Assembly: GCF_007830335.1 (NCBI RefSeq)
Contig: NZ_VLKU01000008.1
Span: forward strand, 1 to 64,000
Length of the DNA: 64,000 bases
Reading direction: 5' to 3'
Source: Paracoccus sulfuroxidans
GTDB taxonomy: Bacteria > Pseudomonadota > Alphaproteobacteria > Rhodobacterales > Rhodobacteraceae
Shown piece by piece: positions 1 to 7,015 of the stretch. Below the pieces are notes generated by a model that was not told the DNA's origin, ran no database searches, and was given only the letters and a program-made list of their open reading frames with translations. Both the position numbers and the translations under genes were made by a program. How positions within the stretch are numbered: the stretch's first letter is position 1; the number at the start of each line of letters is the position of its first letter.

Positions 1-38
1 TCGCCCGCCTCGACCAGCGCAAGGAGGCGGGCGCATGA
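1..38 (+). CDS. C-terminal end of an unidentified phage protein
   Basis: Only the last 11 codons are present (ending ARLDQRKEAGA) in a frame that stops at a TGA overlapping the ATG of the next gene (ATGA). The coupling supports a real gene in the same operon. The function cannot be judged from this fragment. Confidence 0.6.
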   Translation, partial: ARLDQRKEAGA

Positions 39-175
39 CGGAGTTCGCATATGGCTTTATTTTAGCCTCAACAATCTTCCTTCCGGTGCGCCTAACTTTA
101 GGCGTATTCACGATCGCCTCATGGGACCGAAATGGTTTCAGGTGGGTGATGAAATGGAAAAGGTTTGACGAATGA
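35..175 (+). CDS. Small phage membrane-type protein, 46 aa
   Basis: This short gene is coupled on both sides by ATGA overlaps and has a strong ribosome binding site (AGGAGG) just upstream. Its first 30 residues are rich in Phe, Ile, Leu and Val and could form one membrane segment; the end is basic (RWVMKWKRFDE). No family is recognised. It belongs to a run of small rightward genes that starts outside the window. Confidence 0.6.
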   Translation: MTEFAYGFILASTIFLPVRLTLGVFTIASWDRNGFRWVMKWKRFDE

Positions 176-723
176 CCACCGCCTCAACCGCCACCCCCAA
201 GCATGTAAGCGGCACGATCAGGACGCTGGAGTGGGTGCGCGCCGACTTGAGTTGCTGGGGCGAGAACGCTTCGGCTGGCCTGATAAAGTACAATCTCACA
301 TGGACCTACCGAGACGACCCGGAAGTGTGGTTCCGCGTGATCAGGTACCCGGACTGCAAGGTGATCTATGAAGGCGGCAACGAAGATGCGGCGTATGCAG
401 CCGCTCAGGCCGATTACGAGGACCGCATCCTCGCCGCGATCCAGGCCGACCCCGAGCCGCAGCCGGTGGCGTGCAAAACGTGCAGCGACTTTGGCCTCCA
501 TGAGCACGCCCTCCAACCCTGCCGTGACTGCACCCAGTCCAGCGCGGGCACGGTGAGCGTCGAGGCGGCGGCGCGGGTCAAAATCGCGCTGAACGAAATC
601 CGAGAATTGAACATGACGGCCACCGATGGGGACCGCCACCGATGGGCGAACTCCGATCTGATTGACCAGACTGTAACGGAGGGGCTTGTCGCCCTGCGCG
701 CACTGGCGGGGGAGCGGGGATGA
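172..723 (+). CDS. Phage hypothetical protein with a CxxC zinc-binding pair
   Basis: A 183-residue protein whose middle holds two CxxC motifs (CKTC and CRDC, 16 residues between the pairs, around residues 102-124), a pattern of DnaJ-type or zinc-ribbon knuckles, so zinc binding is likely. The N-terminal half has a WTYRDDPEVWFRV stretch typical of a small beta domain, and the C-terminal part is helical and acidic. It is coupled by ATGA to genes on both sides. Similar proteins occur among accessory phage genes, but no function is assigned. Confidence 0.7.
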   Translation: MTTASTATPKHVSGTIRTLEWVRADLSCWGENASAGLIKYNLTWTYRDDPEVWFRVIRYPDCKVIYEGGNEDAAYAAAQADYEDRILAAIQADPEPQPVACKTCSDFGLHEHALQPCRDCTQSSAGTVSVEAAARVKIALNEIRELNMTATDGDRHRWANSDLIDQTVTEGLVALRALAGERG

Positions 724-950
724 GCGGGATTGCAGAGCCGTATCGAACCTTGTTCCGCAACGCCAAGATTCAGGCTGCGATCAGGGAGGCCTCGCAGCCG
801 CACTATTCGCGGATCATGGGCCTGTACATAAATGACGAGCATACGCCCATGACCCGCGAAGATGTTGCCCGTGATTTTGGCGAAGATGCTGCAGACAAAT
901 GGGAAGGCATCAGAACCGCAATTTCCGATTTTCTGGACGCCACAAAATGA
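720..950 (+). CDS. Phage hypothetical protein, 76 aa
   Basis: A small, mostly helical, acidic protein with no recognised domain. The start overlaps the stop of the upstream gene (ATGA) and the stop overlaps the start of the next, so it is translated as part of the rightward operon. The operon runs from before the window to about 1,266. Confidence 0.65.
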   Translation: MSGIAEPYRTLFRNAKIQAAIREASQPHYSRIMGLYINDEHTPMTREDVARDFGEDAADKWEGIRTAISDFLDATK

Positions 951-1135
951 CCGCGCCCGCCCGCTACGGCAACCGACGCGTCCCGAAGATGTACGCCGAG
1001 ATCAACGCCCTTCGCCGCGCCATTGCGGCCGAGGGTTCACCGGCCATCCAAGAGGCATGGGCCAAGGTCGAGGAACATATCGACTTCGCCTATGGCCGGG
1101 TGGGCGCAGGGGACAATGAGGGGGAGCGGGGATGA
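947..1135 (+). CDS. Phage hypothetical protein, 62 aa
   Basis: I chose the ATG at 947 because it overlaps the previous stop (ATGA); an upstream in-frame ATG at 899 would lie deep in the preceding gene. The product starts MTAPARYGNRRVPKM and is helical (INALRRAIAAEG). It may be a small nucleic-acid-associated protein, but nothing specific can be said. Confidence 0.6.
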   Translation: MTAPARYGNRRVPKMYAEINALRRAIAAEGSPAIQEAWAKVEEHIDFAYGRVGAGDNEGERG

Positions 1136-1266
1136 TATGGCCGCTTTGGACTGTGGGTGCGATCATCAGCCTTGCTGACGCAGCGAACTGCATCCGTCTC
1201 GGCCATCAGGATTGGGTCATACCAACGTTTGTGGCCGCATACTGCGCCGCAATGGTTCGCCCCTGA
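1132..1266 (+). CDS. Small phage protein with a hydrophobic segment, 44 aa
   Basis: The ATG at 1132 overlaps the preceding TGA. The product (starting MIWPLWTVGAIISLADAANC) has a hydrophobic N-terminal half and a second hydrophobic patch near the end, so it may be membrane-associated. It is the last gene of the left-edge rightward operon. No homologue is recognised. Confidence 0.5.
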   Translation: MIWPLWTVGAIISLADAANCIRLGHQDWVIPTFVAAYCAAMVRP

Positions 1267-1300
1267 CCCACGCGCCGGGCGGGATCACCGCTGCGGCGGT

Positions 1301-1338
1301 AAATAAAACGACAAAACGGCAGGGGTCACACCCTGCCG
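1301..1338 (-). terminator. Intrinsic terminator, leftward
   Basis: On the minus strand an 8-bp perfect stem (CGGCAGGG 1317-1324 with CCCTGCCG 1331-1338) and a 6-nt loop are followed by TTTTGTCGTTTTATTT. This is a textbook rho-independent terminator for transcription arriving from the small leftward gene at 1429-1587. The same hairpin may also slow the convergent rightward operon. Confidence 0.75.
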
Positions 1339-1428
1339 CTTCGCCTTCCGGCTACTAATAAATGGCGGTGCCAGCCTCCCCCGAGGGGCAAGACCTTGTC
1401 CGCGCAACTTCACCGAAAATTCAGGCGA

Positions 1429-1587
1429 TCAGCGTCGCTGATCCTGCTTGCCCTGATCCTTGTGCTGGTCGCGTTGCTCAGACTGATCTTGTTTCTGATC
1501 AGACGAACGACCTTCCCGAGGTGCCTCGTCGCCGGGCTTCGGGGTTTTCGGATCATTGCTGTTGTTGGCTTGGTCGTTGGGGTTCAC
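1429..1587 (-). CDS. Very hydrophilic Asp/Gln/Asn-rich small phage protein, 52 aa
   Basis: The gene starts with GTG at 1587, preceded by GGAGGG at 7-nt spacing, and ends at TGA 1429. The product (starting MNPNDQANNSNDPK) has almost no hydrophobic residue; its C-terminal half is a run of DQ, EQ, KDQ units ending in RR. It is probably disordered. A strong leftward terminator follows at 1301-1338, which supports the strand. Strand choice is not trivial, because the opposite strand reads as a hydrophobic peptide, but the ribosome binding site and terminator favour the leftward frame. Function unknown. Confidence 0.55.
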   Translation of the reverse strand: MNPNDQANNSNDPKTPKPGDEAPREGRSSDQKQDQSEQRDQHKDQGKQDQRR

Positions 1588-1876
1588 TTGGGACCCTCCA
1601 TATGTCCACGGCGGGATACGCCTTGGATGATATCTATATGGGACTCTGTTGAAGGTTTACCTAACCGTAACCGACGACATTCGTGCAGACCGCTGTTGTT
1701 GCACGAAAGAATGTGAGCATTTTCGTTTCGGCAGTGTTCCAGAGCATAGGCAATCTTACCAGTATCCACAGCTGAAATTCGGCGGTATTGCGGTATTTAG
1801 ATACGCGCAAAGTGACCAGTTTTCATGTTTCTTGGCGCGGGCAAACACCTCCCTCGGCTGTCTGCCCGCGCTACTA
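1588..1876. other. Intergenic stretch without a supported gene
   Basis: No frame here has a credible start and ribosome binding site. The stretch holds an inverted repeat GCGCGGGCA (1835-1843) / TGCCCGCGC (1863-1871) with a 19-nt loop, just downstream of the leftward gene at 1877. It lacks a clear U-tract, so I call it only a possible transcript-end hairpin. A leftward promoter for the 1429-1587 gene should also lie here, but I see no convincing one. Confidence 0.4.
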
Positions 1877-2128
1877 TTACCTCCGCCTCTGTGGCTTGGT
1901 GAGAAACACATCGGTTGCAAGCTTCCTGATCATCTCCAGTCCTTCATCCAGCGTGTCGGCTAGGCCGCTCGATGCCGGATGCGTCTGGACTGCCCAGCCC
2001 CATTTATCTGGCCCATATGGCATCAGCACCACATGGACGCGACCCACAACCAGCCGGTCTCGCGTAATCGTGCGATCTGTGTCGTGGCTGTGGTCGGGCC
2101 ATGTCGGATGATGGAGCCAGCTGGGCAT
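1877..2128 (-). CDS. Phage hypothetical protein, end of the late operon, 83 aa
   Basis: The last gene of the leftward late operon, 42 bases after the holin-like gene. The product has a His/Asp-rich start, then a protein-like core (VLMPYGPDKWGWAVQ) and a helical C-terminal part. No known domain is recognised. An inverted repeat follows at 1835-1871. Confidence 0.5.
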   Translation of the reverse strand: MPSWLHHPTWPDHSHDTDRTITRDRLVVGRVHVVLMPYGPDKWGWAVQTHPASSGLADTLDEGLEMIRKLATDVFLTKPQRRR

Positions 2129-2170
2129 AGTCGGAACATAATGAGAACTCGCGATTCGACAAGCGCCGAA

Positions 2171-2569
2171 TCAGGCCCCTGCTCGCTTCAGCGCCTCGGC
2201 CAGCCGGTCACGCCCGGTCGCCTCATCCAGCGCCGTTTGCAGCTTGGAGCGCAACATGGCCTCCAACTGCTGCTGTGATGGGCCAAGCTTGCGGATCGCC
2301 CCCGGCACTGAGTTGCGCACATAGCCCAGCCCGCGCGTGATTGCTGCGTCAGGGATGGCGATGCCGGGATGGCGTTGTGCTGTGTCCAGCACCAGCCCGA
2401 CAGCGGTATCCAGCGCCTTGTGCAGCGCGAGCCGGTGTTTTTCCTCGATCTCGACACGCCAGCGCTCCGGCATGAGGCGCATCAGCCATGCGATGACGGC
2501 CAGCGCGCCCCAGAGAAGCGCGTCAACGATGATGGGCTGCACGGCCCCTTGGATGAAGTCGAATGCCAT
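2171..2569 (-). CDS. Putative holin-like membrane protein, 132 aa
   Basis: One hydrophobic segment lies at about residues 12-32 (IIVDALLWGALAVIAWLM), followed by a long basic, helical cytoplasmic part with Gln-rich coiled-coil character. The gene starts four bases after the end of the lysozyme gene, so the pair forms a lysis cassette. A class III-like holin or a holin accessory role is inferred from the position and single membrane span. The sequence itself matches no family I can name with confidence. Confidence 0.55.
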   Translation of the reverse strand: MAFDFIQGAVQPIIVDALLWGALAVIAWLMRLMPERWRVEIEEKHRLALHKALDTAVGLVLDTAQRHPGIAIPDAAITRGLGYVRNSVPGAIRKLGPSQQQLEAMLRSKLQTALDEATGRDRLAEALKRAGA

Positions 2570-2572
2570 GGG

Positions 2573-3169
2573 TTACCTCGTGAGGAAGAATGCGGCAGCG
2601 GCGGCGATGGCCAGGGCAATGCCGATGAAGCCCGGCGCGGCGGGCGATGTGGTGGGGGTGGTGACCGGCGCGGCAGGCTTGCTGGCGGCCATGGCGGTCG
2701 CAACCTCACGGATGCTCTCGACGCGGGCCGTCCAGCCCTTGCCGTAGCGCGGCCACGTCTTGAGCGTGCGCAGAAACGCCAGACGCAGATCGCACGCCCG
2801 GTCGATCACGGCGACAGGATGCGCGGCGCGGGCTGCTGCAATGGTCTTGGGGCCGATCTTTCCATCATCGGGCACCCCAAGCGCCTGTTGCAGCCATTTC
2901 GCGCCGCGCGACACGCCGCTGTTGACGGCAGGGTCGAAAGCCAAGAGGTCGAGGCCTGCAGGCAGGCTGTCACCTGACACCGCGTCCCAGAAGTCGCGCC
3001 GGTAGATCTGCGCGGCACGGGCGCGGGTCATTCCCTTGATATTTTCCTCAGGATACGACCGCTTACTGATCCCGAAATTGGTCTCGCCACCGGGGTCGGC
3101 TGGGTCGTCGGCGTAGCCCCCTTCATGCAGAAAGACCTGCGTCATGCAGGCATCGAAGTTGTCCTTCAT
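2573..3169 (-). CDS. Endolysin: GH108-family lysozyme with a C-terminal membrane segment
   Basis: The 198-residue protein has the start of a GH108 (N-acetylmuramidase, ZliS-like) domain: HEGGY at residues 15-19 with the likely catalytic Glu16, then the DPGGETNFGIS signature. A peptidoglycan-binding type 3 region (NSGVSRGAKWLQQALG, then GKIGPKT) follows at about residues 83-112. The family cleaves the glycan strand of murein during host lysis. After a Pro/Thr/Ala linker the protein ends in a hydrophobic stretch (residues 181-198, ending AAAAAFFLTR) that could anchor it in the inner membrane. The start at 3169 has AGGTGA upstream, and an intrinsic terminator ends 13 nt before it. Confidence 0.85.
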   Translation of the reverse strand: MKDNFDACMTQVFLHEGGYADDPADPGGETNFGISKRSYPEENIKGMTRARAAQIYRRDFWDAVSGDSLPAGLDLLAFDPAVNSGVSRGAKWLQQALGVPDDGKIGPKTIAAARAAHPVAVIDRACDLRLAFLRTLKTWPRYGKGWTARVESIREVATAMAASKPAAPVTTPTTSPAAPGFIGIALAIAAAAAFFLTR

Positions 3170-3182
3170 GCTTCACCTATGG

Positions 3183-3204
3183 AAAAGCCCGCGACAAGGC
3201 GGGC
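3183..3204 (-). terminator. Intrinsic terminator just upstream of the lysozyme start
   Basis: On the minus strand GCCCGC (3199-3204) pairs with GCGGGC (3187-3192) around a 6-nt loop, followed by TTTTCC. The U-tract ends 13 nt before the lysozyme ATG. It may end the transcript of the upstream membrane-protein genes or act as an attenuator for lysis. Confidence 0.65.
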
Positions 3205-3225
3205 GGATGAGGGTATATTGGAAGG

Positions 3226-3465
3226 ATGTTCAGTTCAGTTTTCAGCAGCTTGGCCGCACAGGCTTTCGGGTGGCTTCCATCTCGGGCAATGCCGCCCGAA
3301 TTGCCCCCAGAACAGCCCGGCACTGCATGGGTGCCTGCCGCAGCCGTAAATCCGTACATCAACGTGCATCGCCGCAGGTTCCGAACTGACAAAGGCCGGG
3401 TCGGCATTTACTACGGTCGCGATTTCGTACCCGAAGGCGACCGCATTACGCACTGGCGGGCCTAG
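3226..3465 (+). CDS. Possible small rightward gene inside the late region, 79 aa
   Basis: The frame gives a protein-like C-terminal half (GRVGIYYGRDFVPEGDRITH). It starts right after a leftward terminator and overlaps the leftward gene at 3462 by four bases, tail to tail. Weak points are the ribosome binding site, which abuts the ATG, and the lack of a seen promoter. Leftward frames over the same stretch read less like protein. Function unknown. Confidence 0.4.
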   Translation: MFSSVFSSLAAQAFGWLPSRAMPPELPPEQPGTAWVPAAAVNPYINVHRRRFRTDKGRVGIYYGRDFVPEGDRITHWRA

Positions 3466-3752
3466 CGCGGCGGCTGCGTCCGGTCGCTCCAGTGCTGCAC
3501 CGGAATGCCGTAGGTCAGCCGGTTCTCTATCTTGTCGAGCTGGCGGCTGTCGGCCTGCTGCGCCTTCTGCAGGTCCTCGATCTGGTCGCTCAGGTCATCG
3601 ACCTTGCCATTCAGCGCGTCCAGCACCCGGAACAGGTCACGCCCGGCATCAGGGGCCGCCTTGTTGCGCCAAAGCTGCCACGCGATCACGATCAGCAGGG
3701 CGACAGGCGGGCCGTAGGTTGCCACCAGCGCGTCGAAAAAATCAGCCGTCAT
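3462..3752 (-). CDS. Small membrane protein with coiled coil, lysis-associated candidate, 96 aa
   Basis: I chose the ATG at 3752, with GAGG upstream and an 11-nt overlap with the previous stop; the longer frame adds only an unlikely Cys/Arg-rich leader. The product has one N-terminal membrane span (PPVALLIVIAWQLW) and then an Asp/Gln-rich coiled coil (about residues 30-75). The layout fits inner-membrane spanins or small holin-like phage proteins. This role is inferred from topology and from the nearby endolysin. Confidence 0.55.
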   Translation of the reverse strand: MTADFFDALVATYGPPVALLIVIAWQLWRNKAAPDAGRDLFRVLDALNGKVDDLSDQIEDLQKAQQADSRQLDKIENRLTYGIPVQHWSDRTQPPR

Positions 3753-4161
3753 ATCCAATCGCCTCACCCAAAATCCACATATGGAGAGGCAGAAAAAACA
3801 CCGATGCGTACATTCCAATGACCGCCGCGCCGCCATCGAAAACAGCCGACCACGACAGGACCAGATATTGCAGGCAACTCAGCCCCGCCCCTACTGAAAC
3901 CATTTTGTTCTTCACCGGCTTCATCAGGCCTATTGCTGTCAGCGCGGACGTTGACATATTGGCGAAAGCCCAGAACTCGGCAGGGATGGAATAGGCCAGA
4001 TCACCCCAGACCTCGGCGGTGAATGCTTGCCCTCCGCTCTGGGTGTCGATCCAGAACATCGCCCCGATGATGAACAGACCGATCTGTGCCACCATGAAGA
4101 TTGGGCGATAGCGTGAAAGCCCGTTCTTCGCCAACCAGCCGATTGCCTGCCGCTCGTTCAT
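3742..4161 (-). CDS. Phage integral membrane protein, 139 aa
   Basis: The start at 4161 overlaps the upstream stop (ATGA) and has AAGGA at 7-nt spacing; longer in-frame starts lie inside the neighbour. The product has three to four hydrophobic segments (FMVAQIGLFIIGAMFWI; a middle span; a C-terminal one). It forms a pair with the next membrane protein and precedes the lysis genes. No family is recognised. Confidence 0.6.
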   Translation of the reverse strand: MNERQAIGWLAKNGLSRYRPIFMVAQIGLFIIGAMFWIDTQSGGQAFTAEVWGDLAYSIPAEFWAFANMSTSALTAIGLMKPVKNKMVSVGAGLSCLQYLVLSWSAVFDGGAAVIGMYASVFFLPLHMWILGEAIGYDG

Positions 4162-4487
4162 GCCGGTTCCTTCCATCTGGTTCCCGCGCCAACTGCCGCG
4201 ATACACAGCGCACAGACAGCCGCCGCCGTGGCCATCCAGTAATCGCCAGCAACCACCTGCCAGACGAAGGCCGCGCCGAGCATGACGCCGCACCAGTCCA
4301 GCACGCTGTCCCATGCCAGCAGCCGCACGCGGGTCGCTTGAACCGCCTCGAACGCGGTATAGATCAGCGCCACCCACCAGCCGACCAGCGGCCAGAGCAT
4401 CGCCCCGATAGCGAAATGGGCCATCAGCACGGCGGCCCATACGTACGGGTCGCGGTGAGCCTCGGGGGTGAGAAGATATCGGATCAT
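4158..4487 (-). CDS. Phage integral membrane protein, 109 aa
   Basis: A small Trp- and Ala-rich protein with about three membrane spans (AAVLMAHFAIGAMLWPLVGW; a middle one; AAAVCALCIAAVGAG). It is coupled by ATGA overlaps on both sides. Paired membrane proteins here may serve lysis or virion functions; the sequence does not decide this. Confidence 0.6.
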   Translation of the reverse strand: MIRYLLTPEAHRDPYVWAAVLMAHFAIGAMLWPLVGWWVALIYTAFEAVQATRVRLLAWDSVLDWCGVMLGAAFVWQVVAGDYWMATAAAVCALCIAAVGAGTRWKEPA

Positions 4488-5479
4488 GCTGGCGTCCCGA
4501 ATTTCTGGTTGAGCAGGGTTTTCAATGCAGCGATGGCTGCTGCCGTGTCCGCGCGCCCGGTCAGCACGCCCGCAACGTCGCCCATGGCCCCGAGCATCCG
4601 CGCGCCGGACGTGCCGGTCCCGACCGTCGAGATATAGAACTCAGGCACCGAGGCGTTGGCACCAGTCGTTGCCGTCCCGTTGATCCATGTCAGCCATTGC
4701 GTCGCGCTGAATTCGACCTCGATGAGCGCAAACCCGGTCGCGGCGGTCAGGATGCGCGGAGATCCAGAAAGCACCGTTGCTGTGCCGCTGACATAGCGGC
4801 CCTGCACGATCAGGCCGCTGGCATTGGTGTTGGTGTGAACGTCCCACGTGACCGCGCCATTCACATGGCCAAAGAACCGCGTTCCGTTGACGATCTGATC
4901 CAGCCCTACGACAAACATCAGCCGCACGCCGGACAGCGCCGCAGCGGTTGCCGTGGTGATCGTTCCTGACGTGCTGGTCAGGTTCAGCGCGTTGCCGGAT
5001 ATGGCAATCGGCTCGCCCGAGACCGTGGCGTTGAAGGCGGCCCCAAGCGCGCCCTTGTTGCGCAGCCCCGTGACCTGCCCGCCCGCGTTGGTCGTGACAG
5101 CATCGGTGGCGAAGTGAATCCCGATGGTGCCGCTGGCGTAATAGGGGGCAAGCGCATCATACGGCATCACCCGCGAGGCCGTCTGTGTCGCGGTCCCGCC
5201 CGCATTTGTGGCGGTCTCATCAACGGTCAGGGTCTTGCCGTTGTCGCCTGCCGCCAGCGTGCCTGTCAGGCCGACGATAACCCCTCCTAGCCGAACGACA
5301 GTAGAGACGCTATCCGCGCCGCTGTAGGTGCCGGGCGTGACGGTCCAGTCATTTCCGCTGACGGCGATGCTGGGGGCGGTCAGTGGAGAAGGCGCAGGAA
5401 TGACCGGCGTGCCACCCGCCCCGCTATTCCCGAAAATGATTGGCGAGAGGCCCCGCCCGATAAACGGCGCGTTGAACAT
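4484..5479 (-). CDS. Virion-associated protein with lectin-like (LamG) domain
   Basis: The 331-residue protein is rich in Gly, Ala, Thr and Ser, as expected for an exposed virion protein. Residues about 30-100 look like an Ig-like or bacterial surface repeat (TVTPGTYSGADSVSTVVRLGG). From about residue 110 on the pattern matches concanavalin/LamG sandwiches (FFGHVNGAVTWDVHTNT, then QWLTWINGT). It probably decorates the head or tail, or binds carbohydrate. The start overlaps closely with the preceding gene (TGACATG). Confidence 0.55.
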   Translation of the reverse strand: MFNAPFIGRGLSPIIFGNSGAGGTPVIPAPSPLTAPSIAVSGNDWTVTPGTYSGADSVSTVVRLGGVIVGLTGTLAAGDNGKTLTVDETATNAGGTATQTASRVMPYDALAPYYASGTIGIHFATDAVTTNAGGQVTGLRNKGALGAAFNATVSGEPIAISGNALNLTSTSGTITTATAAALSGVRLMFVVGLDQIVNGTRFFGHVNGAVTWDVHTNTNASGLIVQGRYVSGTATVLSGSPRILTAATGFALIEVEFSATQWLTWINGTATTGANASVPEFYISTVGTGTSGARMLGAMGDVAGVLTGRADTAAAIAALKTLLNQKFGTPA

Positions 5480-5480
5480 G

Positions 5481-5750
5481 TCAGAATTTCCCGGTTGCGA
5501 ACTTCGCGAATTCGCCGTCCATCAGCTTGCGCTTGACGTATTCGGCAAACTCAGCCGTGCCGATTGAAGCGCCGCACTCACGCGCCCATTGCTCGGCAAC
5601 GACAAACGGGATGTTCCCGACGTGCCGCATTTCCGATCCGGGCCGCAGGTTGTCGCGGATCATCGCCGCGTGCTTGATATCGGCACTCACGTCCTGCGCG
5701 CGCTGAATGGTGGTATTGTCGCCGTCGTGGTGGAAAGTCTCGCGGATCAT
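5481..5750 (-). CDS. Phage virion-module hypothetical protein, 89 aa
   Basis: A small charged protein (starting MIRETFHHDGDNTT) with a mixed helix pattern and no membrane segment. It begins 12 nt after the U-tract of an intrinsic terminator and has GAGGG upstream of the ATG. Its place between the capsid and the LamG-like protein suggests a head or connector role. No family can be named. Confidence 0.6.
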   Translation of the reverse strand: MIRETFHHDGDNTTIQRAQDVSADIKHAAMIRDNLRPGSEMRHVGNIPFVVAEQWARECGASIGTAEFAEYVKRKLMDGEFAKFATGKF

Positions 5751-5762
5751 GGCAGCCCTCGC

Positions 5763-5793
5763 AAAAAGAAAAAGGGGCGGCCTAAGCCACCCC
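5763..5793 (-). terminator. Strong intrinsic terminator downstream of the capsid genes
   Basis: On the minus strand GGGGTGGC (5786-5793) pairs with GCCGCCCC (5774-5781) through a TTAG loop, with one G-U pair, followed by TTTTTCTTTTT. The U-tract ends 12 nt before the next ATG. It probably limits transcription past the abundant capsid message. Confidence 0.85.
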
Positions 5794-5816
5794 TCGCGTT
5801 CAGTCTGTCGGGCCGA

Positions 5817-5975
5817 TCAGCCCTTTTTCGTCACCGGCTTCGCAAAGCCCAGCTCGATCAGCCGGGCCGCGTCGGCCTCGCTGGCGTTGAGGATCTCGCC
5901 TGCCTCGGCGGGGGCGTCGTTCACCCACGGCTGGCGGTCGGTCACGATGACGATTTCAACGGTTTTCTCTGCCAT
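5817..5975 (-). CDS. Small capsid-adjacent phage protein, 52 aa
   Basis: The start at 5975 has AGGAGG at 7-nt spacing; an in-frame upstream ATG has none. The product starts MAEKTVEIVIVTDRQPWVN and ends with a helix (SEADAARLIELGFAKP), the pattern of the short proteins often found beside major capsid genes. It lies between a hairpin at 5996-6017 and the terminator at 5763-5793. Function unknown. Confidence 0.65.
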   Translation of the reverse strand: MAEKTVEIVIVTDRQPWVNDAPAEAGEILNASEADAARLIELGFAKPVTKKG

Positions 5976-5995
5976 GTCATGGCCTCCTGATTGGA

Positions 5996-6017
5996 GGGGC
6001 GGACCAAAGCCCGCCCC
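5996..6017 (-). other. Stable hairpin between the capsid gene and the next gene
   Basis: On the minus strand a 9-bp stem (one G-U pair) closes a TTTG loop. There is no U-tract after it, so it is not a terminator by itself; it may protect the 3' end of the capsid message or be a processing point. Confidence 0.5.
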
Positions 6018-6024
6018 GGTTTGC

Positions 6025-7002
6025 TTACAGCGCGCCGTCGATATCGGCGATGATGCCATTGGCCTTCTCGCTCTCGACCATCAGGGTATATTCCCCCGAG
6101 ATCAGGCGGCTGGAGGCGTGGCCGGTCTTGGCCAGTTCCTCGTTCTTGACGGTCTGCAGCCAGTCCACCGACAGATAGTCGGGGTCCAGGATGAACACGT
6201 CGCGCGCACGCTGGAAGCGGTTCGGCAGCACCTGCAGCGTGCCGAAGTCCGAAACATAGACCTCGATTGCGGTGTACAGCGTTTCCTCATCGGCCACGCC
6301 GTTCCGCACCATGCCGTTGCCGGTCAGGGTCGAGATCTTCTGCTTCACCAGACCGCCGCACATGATCGTGCGCGGCTCAGCGCCGTTCTGCCAGCACGAC
6401 TGCAGCACGCCTTTCAGCATGGCCTCGGTCAGTGCCCGCAGCGTGCCATCGGTCGCAGCGGCGTTGGGATAACCCGCGCCGCCCGCGCCACCCGAGGTCG
6501 TCGGGTTCGCGCCGGTAGCCCCGCGAGAGACGTTCGTGGTCAGGAACGCGGGCAGGCCAGCCGATGCACGCGCGACACCCGCGCCTCCAGCGTTCGCCGC
6601 CACGTTGTCCAGGAGCATCGACTCGATATCGCGCTTCAGTTCCTTGGTCTTGAAGACGATCTGTTTCGCCATCTTGCCGGTGTCGCCAGCGGAGTTCGAG
6701 GCGTTGGACGTGCTGGAAACCGTCGCAACCTTGTCCGACAGCTGGCAATAGTTGCCCTTGCGGACCGACAGCGTGGGTGCGTCGGTCGCCGGGTTGGCCT
6801 CGCCTTCCAGCACGCGGTTGGCCTTGTCCACAGCGGCGAGGTCCACCTCGTGCCATTCGTGCAGAACGGCCTCCGATTTGCCCTTGCCGACGAGGTTCTG
6901 GAAAACCGTCTTGTCGGGCGTCAGGAGGGCATACATTTCCTTGAGGTCTTCGCGGATGACCTTGTTGTTGTAGGTCAGCGCGGTGTTGGCGGTAACTGCC
7001 AT
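6025..7002 (-). CDS. Major capsid protein (SU10-like family)
   Basis: The 325-residue protein has the features of the SU10-like/DUF5309 coat family: an N-terminal segment (KEMYALLTPDKTVFQNLVGK), the HEWHEVDL motif near residue 48, a central RDIESMLLDN helix, and a C-terminal part with QRARDVFILDPDYLS. It should form the HK97-fold shell of the head. A Gly/Ala-rich insertion lies at about residues 155-180. The gene follows the scaffold gene and has AAGGAAAA upstream of its ATG. Confidence 0.85.
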   Translation of the reverse strand: MAVTANTALTYNNKVIREDLKEMYALLTPDKTVFQNLVGKGKSEAVLHEWHEVDLAAVDKANRVLEGEANPATDAPTLSVRKGNYCQLSDKVATVSSTSNASNSAGDTGKMAKQIVFKTKELKRDIESMLLDNVAANAGGAGVARASAGLPAFLTTNVSRGATGANPTTSGGAGGAGYPNAAATDGTLRALTEAMLKGVLQSCWQNGAEPRTIMCGGLVKQKISTLTGNGMVRNGVADEETLYTAIEVYVSDFGTLQVLPNRFQRARDVFILDPDYLSVDWLQTVKNEELAKTGHASSRLISGEYTLMVESEKANGIIADIDGAL

Positions 7003-7015
7003 GATGTTTTCCTTT

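Noticed and set aside
1396..1716. Rightward hydrophobic frame (SLILLALILVLVALL) that looks like a membrane protein
   Set aside because: It is the complement of the DQ-rich leftward gene 1429-1587; it has no ribosome binding site, while the leftward gene has one and a matching terminator.
3177..3453. Leftward frames over 3177-3453
   Set aside because: They carry no ribosome binding site, cross a terminator hairpin and read less like protein than the rightward frame.
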